The notes under the pieces are model-generated. The model ran no database searches and was not told the DNA's origin. It saw only the letters and a program-made list of their open reading frames with translations. A stretch of DNA of 39,537 nucleotides from Bacteroidota bacterium (GTDB lineage: Bacteria > Bacteroidota > Bacteroidia > Bacteroidales > F082): NCBI GenBank assembly GCA_003650425.1, contig QMPP01000003.1, positions 1 to 39,537 of the forward strand, written 5' to 3'. Shown here in pieces: positions 1 through 7,723 of this stretch. The position numbers and the translations under genes are program-made. Every line of letters starts with the position of its first letter. Position 1 is the first letter of the stretch.

Positions 1-52
1 AAACAATGTTACGAAAAAAAATTAACAGGTGTTTTTTAAACTGAAAAATCCC

Positions 53-112
53 AGCCTCAATTTTGTCCATTAGCAGCTTTTTACTCAAAATTAGCCTCAA
101 TTTTGTCCATTA
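53..112. repeat. pair of 20-nt direct repeats, possible IS end
   Basis: The string AGCCTCAATTTTGTCCATTA occurs identically at 53-72 and 93-112, a 40-nt period. Read on the minus strand this is TAATGGACAAAATTGAGGCT. Multiple short terminal repeats of this sort are known at the ends of IS21-family elements, and from memory some Bacteroidota IS21-like elements have GGACAAAATTGAGGC-type ends. No transposase gene is visible because the window begins here. The IS assignment is an inference; the repeat itself is seen directly. The rest of 1-224 is AT-rich and holds no gene I can support. Confidence 0.5.
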
Positions 113-224
113 CTCCAAAGATATTTGTTTTCTGATTTTCAATATCTTATTGTTAATAATAAAATTAACTTTAAACAAGTTCATTAAATAATGAAAACAA
201 TAGCGGTACATGGGAGGTTTTGTT

Positions 225-2444
225 TCACCCTTGCTTTCTAAAATAAGGCTCCGCGATAAGCCAGGCTATCAGGTAGGTAATATTGCTTTCGGCACCCTGG
301 TTTAAATTTACTTCAAACTCCTCCATGCCGTCGTACACGCCTTTGTTTTGAGAGTCGTACAAAGGAATATTTAAGTCGTTTTCGCCAAAGAACCATAAAA
401 AGGATTTTTTAAGTAATTCGATTGATCGATTCTTTTTCAGGGTTTTATATTGGGTGTCGTAAAGTATTACCATGGCTGTTGCATCAAGGGGTTGTTGCCC
501 TACTTCCGATTTGTGCTTTGTGCTGTTACTCCAGGTTGTGTTGCCCACCAACGAAAGATGGTCGCTGTCGAAACAGATATCTTCAATAAAAGCGGTTGCC
601 TCGTTGGCAATGGCAAGGTAGCGGTCGTTGTGTGTAACCTGATAGGCTATGTATAGCGCTGCGGGCAACAGTCCATTGTCGTAAGTAATTTCTGCGTCAA
701 ACCAGTTCCAGCGTGAGATGCTGTGCGATTCGTAATGTTGGCAAAGCTTGTCTGCAAGCAGGGTCAGTTTGTCGATTTGCTCTATTTGATCAGGAAACTT
801 TCGGATGTAGTGAAATAGTCCAAAAATGGTGTTGGCAAGACCTCTGGAGTGGTTGAGGTGTTCAATATTTTGTATCGATGAGTGATACAGACTGTGCGCA
901 ATTCTGAAAATACTGTCGTTTCTGGCGGTATGTACCAAGTATCCTAGTGCCCAGAGTGAGCGACCAAAGGTGTCTTCCGATAGTTTTGCTTCGGTAATCT
1001 GGTTGTAATACGAAAGCATATTGTTAACCATGCCATCTTCCCGGTGCATCAGCAGCATAAACGACAGGTATTTTGTCAGGTAAGCTTGGTATTTCTCTTT
1101 ATGAAAGCGGTCGAATGCCATCTGTGAAACCAAAATGGCTCGGACATTATCGTCGAGGCTGTAGCCCTCTTTGTAAAAGGGAACGATTCCCTGGGCATGT
1201 TGCAAAATACCCATCTGTGTGGTTAATCGTCCGATAGCCTTAAACGAGAAGGGGGGGATTTTAGGTGCAGTATTAACCTCCAGCATATACTGGATGGCGT
1301 TTTTTGTTACGTTAATTATCAATTGGCGATATTTGTTGCCAACGAGAGGCCAACTGTACCGGCTTTCATGGTTTTTGGCTCTTTCCTTAAGCTCTTTAAT
1401 AGTGCCTTCATCATCAAGCAACGAATTCAGTACAGAGGCCAGTTGTTGATAATCGTAAAAATCAAAAAACCTGCCCAGTCCATTTGAAAGTACCTCCTCT
1501 GCATGCCAGTAAGGGGTTGAAACTACTGCTAGTCCTGCTCCCATTGCATACGAAAGTGTTCCACTTGTAATTTGCTCTTTATTAAGATACGGAGTTATAT
1601 AAATATCGGCAAGCGACAGGATTGAAGCAAGATCTTTTTCGCTCACATACTGATCCAAAAATTCAACATGGTTTTCCAGATTCAACTGTTTTGTAATCTT
1701 TGCTAAACTTTTCCGGTACTCTTCGCCATGCTCTTTAACCACGTTTGGGTGGGTTTTTCCCAAAACCACGTATAAAACTTCAGGATGTTTTTCAACAACC
1801 ATCGGCAATGCTCTTAACACGGTTTCAATGCCTTTGTTTCGATTTAAGAGTCCGAAGGTGATGATAACTTTTTTGTTAGCCCATTTTTTGGGTTTGATGG
1901 GCTCGGGTTTTAAAAGTTCTTCAAAATCGGGAACACCGTGTTCGATAACATTTATTTTTTTTGCATCTACATCAAAAATGTTTTTAAGCATCGGTACGGC
2001 CTTACTACACATAACTACAATCCTGGATGAGTGTGAAGCAATAGATTTCATCACCTCTTGCTGATGGAAATTGGGATGCTCGAGTACCGTGTGAAAAGTT
2101 GAAACTAATGGAATCTTTAATGCTTTGATAAGGCCGAGAAGCAGTATGCCGCTATTTCCTCCAAAAATTCCATATTCATGCTGCAGTAAGCAAAGCGTGG
2201 CACCCGATTCGTTGATGTAGTCGGCAGCTTTAAAATAGGACTTTTTATCGTTTTCGTTAATTATTCGTTTTACAATTTCGGGGTAATTGTAATGCTGGTT
2301 GGTATCATTCATAGCAATCACCTCAATTTCAATGTTATCCTTTCCTTCCTGATTGCCCAGCAAAATAGCATTAACCAAATTCTCAGTAAAGGTTGCAATG
2401 CCACATTTTCGGGGAGGGTAATTTCCAACTATCACTATTTTCAT
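225..2444 (-). CDS. GT4-type glycosyltransferase fused to a C-terminal helical-barrel domain
   Basis: A 739-residue protein. Residues 1 to about 385 form a GT-B glycosyltransferase of the GT4 kind. It opens with MKIVIVGNYPPRKCGIATFT and continues with the second-lobe start GLLNRNKGIETVLRALP. The nucleotide-sugar loop region reads ITSGTLSYAMGAGLAVVSTP, followed by a Glu-rich stretch (HAEEVLSNG). The remaining ~350 residues are mostly helical, with repeated W/Y/H-rich hairpins (SRWNWFDAEITYDNGLLPAAL), resembling the alpha/alpha-barrel fold of glycosidases or epimerases. There is no signal peptide, so it is probably cytosolic. The GT4 family uses nucleotide sugars to build polysaccharides or glycoconjugates; donor and acceptor cannot be read from sequence. 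The gene is single, divergent from the C45-type gene, and has no neighbouring polysaccharide cluster in the window. Confidence 0.85.
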   Translation of the reverse strand: MKIVIVGNYPPRKCGIATFTENLVNAILLGNQEGKDNIEIEVIAMNDTNQHYNYPEIVKRIINENDKKSYFKAADYINESGATLCLLQHEYGIFGGNSGILLLGLIKALKIPLVSTFHTVLEHPNFHQQEVMKSIASHSSRIVVMCSKAVPMLKNIFDVDAKKINVIEHGVPDFEELLKPEPIKPKKWANKKVIITFGLLNRNKGIETVLRALPMVVEKHPEVLYVVLGKTHPNVVKEHGEEYRKSLAKITKQLNLENHVEFLDQYVSEKDLASILSLADIYITPYLNKEQITSGTLSYAMGAGLAVVSTPYWHAEEVLSNGLGRFFDFYDYQQLASVLNSLLDDEGTIKELKERAKNHESRYSWPLVGNKYRQLIINVTKNAIQYMLEVNTAPKIPPFSFKAIGRLTTQMGILQHAQGIVPFYKEGYSLDDNVRAILVSQMAFDRFHKEKYQAYLTKYLSFMLLMHREDGMVNNMLSYYNQITEAKLSEDTFGRSLWALGYLVHTARNDSIFRIAHSLYHSSIQNIEHLNHSRGLANTIFGLFHYIRKFPDQIEQIDKLTLLADKLCQHYESHSISRWNWFDAEITYDNGLLPAALYIAYQVTHNDRYLAIANEATAFIEDICFDSDHLSLVGNTTWSNSTKHKSEVGQQPLDATAMVILYDTQYKTLKKNRSIELLKKSFLWFFGENDLNIPLYDSQNKGVYDGMEEFEVNLNQGAESNITYLIAWLIAEPYFRKQG

Positions 2445-2491
2445 ATTCTGCTGTTTACGATTTATTTGGAAACTAAGATAAGAAAAAAAGC

Positions 2492-2520
2492 ATTGTAGCG
2501 TTATAATTCACCTACTTTTG
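2492..2520 (+). promoter_or_regulatory. Bacteroidota-type promoter for the C45-type hydrolase gene
   Basis: ATTG at 2492-2495 and TACTTTTG at 2513-2520 are separated by 17 nt, matching the Bacteroidota sigma-ABfr pattern (-33 TTG, -7 TAnnTTTG). The -7 box ends 22 nt before the ATG at 2543, so the 5' leader would be short. Confidence 0.6.
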
Positions 2521-2542
2521 TAGCCAATTATTTTTTTATAGG

Positions 2543-4255
2543 ATGAAAAAAAACAGAATAACACAGTTTTTTAAATGGTTAGTTGTTATACTTATTATTG
2601 TATTTGTGCTGCTGGCCATTGCCTTTGATTTTTCAACACGAATTGATGAGCCGGTTATCAAAGACCGGACGGCTTTAAAGCTGCAAAGGGTAAAAAAGGA
2701 CAACAATTTTTATCTTGTAGATAATAATATGCTTCGTAAAAACAGGTATGGCTTGTGGGAGATGTATTTAGAGGGGAAACCTTTTGATATGGGAGTGGCA
2801 AGTGGAAAACTCACGAAGGAGCTTATCGATATTCAAGAGCATGCGTTCGTGGAACAGATTAACAAAATGATTCCTTCAAAGTTCTACCTTCACTTTTTAA
2901 AATATTTTATTGCCTGGTTCGACCGCGATATTGACGAGTATATTCCTGAGTCTTATAAAGAAGAGATTTATGGCATTTCACTCTCCTGTTCTGACGAGTA
3001 CAATTTTATTGCCCCGCCTTATCAGCGAATGCTTAATTACCATGGAGCTCACGATATTGGCCATGCTCTTACCGATTTGGCTATGGTGGGATGCACTTCC
3101 TTTGGTGTAAACAAGGGGCAGCATAGTGATGACCTGATTGTTGGAAGGAACTTTGACTTTTACGTGAACGACGATTTTGCTAAAAATAAGATAGTGGCTT
3201 TTGTAAACCCTGATGAAGGATACAAATTTGCGTATGTTACCTGGGCAAGCATGATTGGCGTTGTTTCGGGAATGAACGAAAAGGGGTTGACGGTAACCAT
3301 TAATGCGGCAAAGTCTGATATTCCAACCAAAGCAGCTATGCCGATATCCATCCTTGCCAGATATATTTTACAACATGCTCAAAACATTGCCGAAGCCCGA
3401 AAGATTACCAATCATGCTCAAACATTTGTTTCCGAATCTATATTAATTGGCTCGGCACAGGACGACGACGTTGCCATCATTGAAAAGTCACCTGTTAAAA
3501 CCGGTTTTTTCACCACCGATACCAATTTTATTGTTTGTGCTAACCACTATCAGAGTGCTGCCTTTGCCAACAATCCCAAGAATTTGGAGAATATAAAAAC
3601 ATCGCCATCTATGTATCGTGAAAATCGGTGCAAACAACTTATTCGTGAGGCTGAAAAACAAGGCGACTTTGAACAGGAGCAGGCAGCGGAAGTGCTGCGT
3701 GATAAAGCCGGACTAAACGATAAAAACATCGGATTGGGAAACGAGAAAGCCATGTGTCAGCTAATATCGCATCATAGTGTTATTTTTAAGCCAAAGCAGC
3801 TTAAAATGTGGGTATCCACTAGCTCCTGGCAGCTGGGTAATTATGTTTGCTACGATTTGAACAAGGTGTTTACTCATGTAAAATCGCTTACTCCGGGTCA
3901 GCCTCTGGACGAACCCGGTCAGGTTATTAACAAAGATCCCTTTTTGGATAGCAGACCTTATTTTGGGTTTTTGAAGTTTAAAAAACTAAAGGATTTGGTA
4001 AAGCAAGCCATTCACTCAAAAGAAAAATTGACCGATGAACAAAATATTATTTTTGGAATGCTTAATGCCAATCCCGATTATTACTACGGATATAAACTGG
4101 CAGGTGATTACTACAGCATCTTTGGAAATAATAAAAAAGCCTTGAGCTTTTACCAAATGTCGCTTACCAAAGAGTACGAGAATACGATTTTAAAAGAGGA
4201 GGTTTTAAGTCTGATTGAAAAGTTGGAGAAAGAGTCTGCGATGGAAAAGAAATAG
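2543..4255 (+). CDS. C45-family (acyl-CoA:6-APA acyltransferase-like) Ntn hydrolase, membrane-anchored
   Basis: A 570-residue protein. One hydrophobic segment at about residues 12-29 serves as an uncleaved anchor or signal, so the body should face the periplasm. The likely N-terminal nucleophile is Cys184 in VGCTSFGVN, exposed by autocatalytic cleavage in this family. It is followed by the family blocks GRNFDFY, GMNEKGLTVTINAAKS and CANHYQS. The C45/phospholipase-B-like fold hydrolyses amide bonds of acylated substrates; the substrate here is unknown. The last ~80 residues (about 490-570) look like TPR helices (KLAGDYYSIFGNNKKALSFYQMSL in part), unusual for plain C45 enzymes. The gene is convergent with the WbqC-like gene and has its own promoter. 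Family call is firm, substrate is not. Confidence 0.82.
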   Translation: MKKNRITQFFKWLVVILIIVFVLLAIAFDFSTRIDEPVIKDRTALKLQRVKKDNNFYLVDNNMLRKNRYGLWEMYLEGKPFDMGVASGKLTKELIDIQEHAFVEQINKMIPSKFYLHFLKYFIAWFDRDIDEYIPESYKEEIYGISLSCSDEYNFIAPPYQRMLNYHGAHDIGHALTDLAMVGCTSFGVNKGQHSDDLIVGRNFDFYVNDDFAKNKIVAFVNPDEGYKFAYVTWASMIGVVSGMNEKGLTVTINAAKSDIPTKAAMPISILARYILQHAQNIAEARKITNHAQTFVSESILIGSAQDDDVAIIEKSPVKTGFFTTDTNFIVCANHYQSAAFANNPKNLENIKTSPSMYRENRCKQLIREAEKQGDFEQEQAAEVLRDKAGLNDKNIGLGNEKAMCQLISHHSVIFKPKQLKMWVSTSSWQLGNYVCYDLNKVFTHVKSLTPGQPLDEPGQVINKDPFLDSRPYFGFLKFKKLKDLVKQAIHSKEKLTDEQNIIFGMLNANPDYYYGYKLAGDYYSIFGNNKKALSFYQMSLTKEYENTILKEEVLSLIEKLEKESAMEKK

Positions 4256-4266
4256 AGCAAACAGCA

Positions 4267-4908
4267 TTATTGTTGCTTTAATCTTTTCAGATAATCTTTA
4301 CTTTCGGGACCCAGGCAAAAAAGCAAATCTAAAATACTCGCATTGGGTATAAAGGGCTGTTTGTCGAAAAATACCTCAGTATATTCGGGAAATGTAATAA
4401 TAGTTGGTGGTTGCTTTGGGGATAGCTTAAAGCGTAAGTCAATAACATTGCCTGCCGGCGATTTTACAAACTTACTGTTTAGGCGAATATCAGTTTTAAT
4501 TCCAATCATTTCGCAAACGGCTTTTGTTAGAGCGGTGTTTAACTCAACGAGGTTTTGTGTGTTGGAAAAGAGCAGCTCTTTTATTTGGTCGGAATAGTAT
4601 AGGAAGTAGGGAGAGTTTTGATATGCTGTTTCTATGGATCGCCAATGTTTAACAGGCCAATTTTCGCGGAACGAAACAACCATATCTTTTGTTTTAGTAT
4701 GATTGCCATTAATTTTGGTAACAGGTATAGTGAGTGGCAGCGTGCCTTTATCGGTAACAATTATTGTACGGTTGCGATAGGTTTGTTTGAGCCAGGTTTC
4801 GTGTTGCTCAACAATTACCTTGTCAGCAAGGTTTAAATAATAAAAATATTCGATGGGACCCAAAAAGGTGGTAGAAAGTAAAAAGGTGGTATGGCGTTCG
4901 GTTGTCAT
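4267..4908 (-). CDS. WbqC-like family protein
   Basis: A 213-residue protein when started at the second Met (MTTERHTTF, 4908). The ORF-track start at 4947 lies inside a terminator hairpin (4923-4957) and is rejected. Family signatures are the N-terminal stretch GPIEYFYYLNLADKVIV, then a conserved NR and TLPLTIPV, and a tryptophan pair (WPVKHWRSIETAYQNSPYF). WbqC proteins were first noted in O-antigen loci, where they are thought to modify nucleotide-linked sugars or transfer aminoacyl groups; the chemistry is not established. It lies downstream of two thioredoxin genes but is separated from them by a strong hairpin, so it may be transcribed only by read-through or from a weak promoter. Confidence 0.8.
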   Translation of the reverse strand: MTTERHTTFLLSTTFLGPIEYFYYLNLADKVIVEQHETWLKQTYRNRTIIVTDKGTLPLTIPVTKINGNHTKTKDMVVSFRENWPVKHWRSIETAYQNSPYFLYYSDQIKELLFSNTQNLVELNTALTKAVCEMIGIKTDIRLNSKFVKSPAGNVIDLRFKLSPKQPPTIITFPEYTEVFFDKQPFIPNASILDLLFCLGPESKDYLKRLKQQ

Positions 4909-4922
4909 GTTTTGCAAAAATA

Positions 4923-4957
4923 AAAAAAGGCCGTGATTTATCATCACAGCCTTTTTT
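4923..4957. terminator. bidirectional intrinsic terminator after the thioredoxin pair
   Basis: AAAAAAGGC and GTGAT pair with ATCAC and GCCTTTTTT around the five-base loop TTATC, with one mismatch. The A-tract and T-tract flank the stem on both sides, so it can work in either direction. It lies just after the thioredoxin stop (4974, minus strand) and before the WbqC-like start. Confidence 0.8.
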
Positions 4958-4973
4958 GTTTTACCGAGGTTGT

Positions 4974-5324
4974 TTATTTTAGCAACACATCGTTGATAGC
5001 TTGAATAAGGGTTTCTTTAGGTAAAGCACCAACTGCCATCTGTGGTTGACCCTCTTTAGGGCAAAATAGCATGGATGGTATACTTTTGATACCAAAGGCA
5101 CCGGCTAATTCAACTTCAGCTTCCGTATCGATTTTGTAGATGTTGATTTTGCCTTCGTATTCGCCGGCAAGCTCTTCCAAAATAGGAGCTACAATTTTAC
5201 AAGGCTGACACCAATCAGCGTAAAAATCAATAATACAAGGTAATTCGCCTTCAAATTTCCATTCCTGGTTTTTTTCAAAGTTGAATACCTTTTCAAAAAA
5301 TGTTTGTTTCGTTAAATGTTCCAT
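4974..5324 (-). CDS. cytosolic thioredoxin
   Basis: A 116-residue thioredoxin with no signal peptide. The active site is DFYADWCQPCKIVAPI, with Gln in place of the usual Gly in the CxPC motif. The cis-Pro is in KSIPSMLF. It reduces disulfides in cytosolic proteins using thioredoxin reductase. An N-terminal extension of about 25 residues (KVFNFEKNQEWKFEGELP) is shared with the lipoprotein thioredoxin encoded 37 nt upstream, and the two proteins align along almost their whole length, so they are a recent duplicate pair in one transcription unit ending at the 4923-4957 hairpin. Confidence 0.92.
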   Translation of the reverse strand: MEHLTKQTFFEKVFNFEKNQEWKFEGELPCIIDFYADWCQPCKIVAPILEELAGEYEGKINIYKIDTEAEVELAGAFGIKSIPSMLFCPKEGQPQMAVGALPKETLIQAINDVLLK

Positions 5325-5361
5325 TTCTAATATTTGTTATCTGTAATTTGGTTATTTTCTA

Positions 5362-5871
5362 TTATTTATTATCGCTTTTTTCACCAAGCAATTGTTCTTT
5401 TACCACTTTAAAATAGGCATCACGTGGCATGGCACCGGTTTGCATTTGCGGTTTGCCTTTTTTAGGAATAAACAGCACGGAAGGGATACTTCTAACTCTG
5501 AAAACCGAGGCAAGTTGCTTTTCCTGATCCACATCAATTTTGTAAACTTTTATTTTCCCATCGTACTTTTTAGCGAGTTCTTCCATGATTGGCGCCACTC
5601 TTTTACAAGGCCCACACCAAGTAGCGTAAAAATCAATTACGCAAGGTACATCACCTTCGTAAACCCACTCTTGTGGATTGGTTTCAAAGTTCCATACCTT
5701 TTTTAAAAAGGTGTCGTAGGTGAGATGTTCGGGAGCGGCATTAGTAGTGTTGTTATCTTTCGATACTTCTGTTTTAGCCTGATTATGCTCTTTCTCGCTT
5801 CCTTTGCTGTTGGAACAAGCCATTAAATTGGCGGCAAAAAAGAGAACTATTAGAATACTTAAATTCTTCAT
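5362..5871 (-). CDS. thioredoxin-domain lipoprotein
   Basis: A 169-residue protein. A type II signal peptide ends with the lipobox LMAC at Cys19, followed by a polar linker to about residue 50 and then a thioredoxin fold with DFYATWCGPCKRVAPI and the cis-Pro motif RSIPSVLF. It should be tethered to the envelope and act on periplasmic disulfides. It is the first gene of a two-gene unit with the cytosolic paralogue. A -7-like box in reverse (CAAAGATA at 5911-5918, TATCTTTG on the minus strand) lies 40 nt upstream. Such lipoproteins can serve in cytochrome maturation or oxidative-stress repair; nothing nearby decides between these. Confidence 0.9.
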   Translation of the reverse strand: MKNLSILIVLFFAANLMACSNSKGSEKEHNQAKTEVSKDNNTTNAAPEHLTYDTFLKKVWNFETNPQEWVYEGDVPCVIDFYATWCGPCKRVAPIMEELAKKYDGKIKVYKIDVDQEKQLASVFRVRSIPSVLFIPKKGKPQMQTGAMPRDAYFKVVKEQLLGEKSDNK

Positions 5872-5964
5872 ATTGAGATATTTGTTTAAATTTTCGCTTT
5901 AAAACGGGGGCAAAGATACATATTATTTTTATATAGCGCTTTAATATCACTATGACATTTTGTG

Positions 5965-5972
5965 TATTTTTG
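5965..5972 (+). promoter_or_regulatory. -7 element of the zinc-ribbon gene
   Basis: TATTTTTG matches TAnnTTTG and ends 16 nt before the ATG at 5989. No good -33 box is visible. If real, it places transcription start downstream of the ORF-track ATG at 5962 and supports the start at 5989. Confidence 0.4.
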
Positions 5973-5988
5973 CCAAAACTTATTTTGC

Positions 5989-6408
5989 ATGGCGGACATT
6001 AAGGTAGATTATGAGGATTTGGTGCTTAATCTTCGAAAGCGGTTTAAGGATGAAGAGACTTGTTTAAAGTTTCTTGCTGACTTAAAGTGGAAAGACGGGT
6101 TTGTTTGCAAAAAATGTGGCCATACCAATTATTGTAAAGGAAAGACACCCTATTCACGAAGATGTACCCGTTGTAAGAAAGAGGAGTCAGCCACGGCAAA
6201 CACAGCGTTTCATCGCTGTAAAATTCCCATGATTCAGGCATTCGAGATGGCTTTGCTTGTTTGTAAGCTTCCGGGCTACTCGTCGTATCAGATTAGTAAA
6301 AAAATGAACATTCGGCAAATGACCTGTTATAATTTCCAAAAGAAAGTTCAGTTGTGCATGACCGATCCCGAAAAAGAGCCTGTGCTGGCGGCCTTGAGTC
6401 AAATTTAA
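5989..6408 (+). CDS. stand-alone IS1595-type zinc-ribbon/HTH protein (no transposase core)
   Basis: A 139-residue protein starting MADIKVDYEDL; the ORF-track start nine codons upstream overlaps the likely promoter. A zinc ribbon is formed by Cys40, Cys43, Cys59 and Cys62 (VCKKCG, CTRCKK), preceded by the FLADLKWKDGF pattern and followed by SATANTAF, all typical of the N-terminal part of IS1595-family transposases. Residues about 80-120 look like a helix-turn-helix (SSYQISKKMNIRQMTCYNF). The DDE/DDN catalytic domain is absent: a stop codon follows and the next gene is convergent. No inverted repeats flank it. It may be a domesticated DNA-binding protein or a remnant. Confidence 0.75.
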   Translation: MADIKVDYEDLVLNLRKRFKDEETCLKFLADLKWKDGFVCKKCGHTNYCKGKTPYSRRCTRCKKEESATANTAFHRCKIPMIQAFEMALLVCKLPGYSSYQISKKMNIRQMTCYNFQKKVQLCMTDPEKEPVLAALSQI

Positions 6409-6415
6409 CAACAGA

Positions 6416-7720
6416 CTAAACTACTTCTTTTTGTAAAACCCCGCGTTTTGCATAAAACCACATGCCAATTCCTCTGGCAATCATAAACATATCGAAGGCA
6501 AACCAAAGTCCATGATTACCCCAAATCGTGTGTGTAAGATAATAGGCTGGCAGAAATACCAGCAACGAAACAATGATGCTGATGTTTCGCATGGCACGAG
6601 AGGCCGTAGCGCCGATAAAGATTCCATCCCAGTTAAAGGCTGCAATGCTGATAAGGGGCATGATGATGATCCAAAAATAATAGGGTTTCGCCATGCTGAG
6701 AATAAGTTGATTATCGGATAATATTTTCATAATTGGATTCAGCCCGAAACCGTATATTAGGGTAAAGCTCAGGGCGATTACCCATCCCCAGCGGAAAACA
6801 CTTTTAATAACGGCTTTCATTTCGTCGAGTTTGTGAGCCCCCTTGGCTTTGCCTGTTAGGGCTTCGGCAGCATAGGCAAAACCGTCGGCAAAATAGCTAA
6901 AAAAATAGAATAGTTGGAACAACAGCGTGTTTACAGCCAGAATATTGTTGCCTGCTTTGGCAGAACGGCTGGTAAAAAAAGCAAGTACAAACCATAGCAT
7001 AATGGTTCGAATAAAAATATCGCCGTTCACCCCAAAAAACCGTTTCAGGGCACGCGTTTCAACAATTCGATTAAAAGAAAAACGGATATGATACTGCTTA
7101 TATCTCATAAGAAAGAAAAATCCTGCCAACAATAGGCCGCTGTACTGGGCAATAACGCTGGCCCAGGCTACGCCATCCGACGTCATCCCGAACCCATGGA
7201 CAAACAAAAAGTTTAATGCAATATTTACCACGTTAACCACAATGGCTAATATCATTGGAATTACTGCATTTTGTACCCCTAAGTACCAGCCGTAAAAGGC
7301 GTACAATCCCAGCGTAGCCGGGGCAGCCAGAATTCGAATATAAAAATATTGCCGTGCCAACAGCTTAACATTGTGGCTTCCGTCAAGCAATTTAAATGCG
7401 GCCCATTGGATAGGATATTGTAGTAGAATAATTGCTAAAGCTAATGCTAAACCGAGCAAGAGCGATCGTTGCAAAACCAATGATACTTCCTCTCTTTTAT
7501 CAGCGCCGTAAGCCTGTGAGGTCATGCCGCTGCTGCCCATTCTTAGAAATGAAAAACCGGAATAGATAACGTTAAAGATGGTGCTGCCAAGGGCGATAGC
7601 ACCTATATAAACGGGGTCATCGAGGTGTCCCATAAGGGCTAAATCAACAATACCTAAAAGGGGAACCGTAATGTTGGTAACGATGTTTGGTAAAGCCAGA
7701 CGGACTATTTGCCGGTTCAT
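6416..7720 (-). CDS. MATE family efflux transporter (DinF-like)
   Basis: A 434-residue polytopic membrane protein with about twelve hydrophobic helices arranged as two similar halves, the size and pattern of MATE transporters. The start MNRQIVRLALPNIVTNITVP is characteristic of the DinF branch. MATE proteins exchange Na+ or H+ for drugs or metabolites across the inner membrane; the substrate cannot be read here. The gene begins 3 nt after the histidine kinase stop and is the last member of the GTPase operon, so it is presumably co-expressed with it. It converges with the zinc-ribbon gene, with 7 nt between stops. Confidence 0.9.
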   Translation of the reverse strand: MNRQIVRLALPNIVTNITVPLLGIVDLALMGHLDDPVYIGAIALGSTIFNVIYSGFSFLRMGSSGMTSQAYGADKREEVSLVLQRSLLLGLALALAIILLQYPIQWAAFKLLDGSHNVKLLARQYFYIRILAAPATLGLYAFYGWYLGVQNAVIPMILAIVVNVVNIALNFLFVHGFGMTSDGVAWASVIAQYSGLLLAGFFFLMRYKQYHIRFSFNRIVETRALKRFFGVNGDIFIRTIMLWFVLAFFTSRSAKAGNNILAVNTLLFQLFYFFSYFADGFAYAAEALTGKAKGAHKLDEMKAVIKSVFRWGWVIALSFTLIYGFGLNPIMKILSDNQLILSMAKPYYFWIIIMPLISIAAFNWDGIFIGATASRAMRNISIIVSLLVFLPAYYLTHTIWGNHGLWFAFDMFMIARGIGMWFYAKRGVLQKEVV

Positions 7721-7723
7721 GGA

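Noticed and set aside
4909-4947. ORF-track start of the WbqC-like protein at 4947
   Set aside because: It falls inside the thioredoxin terminator hairpin; MTTERHTTF at 4908 fits the family start.
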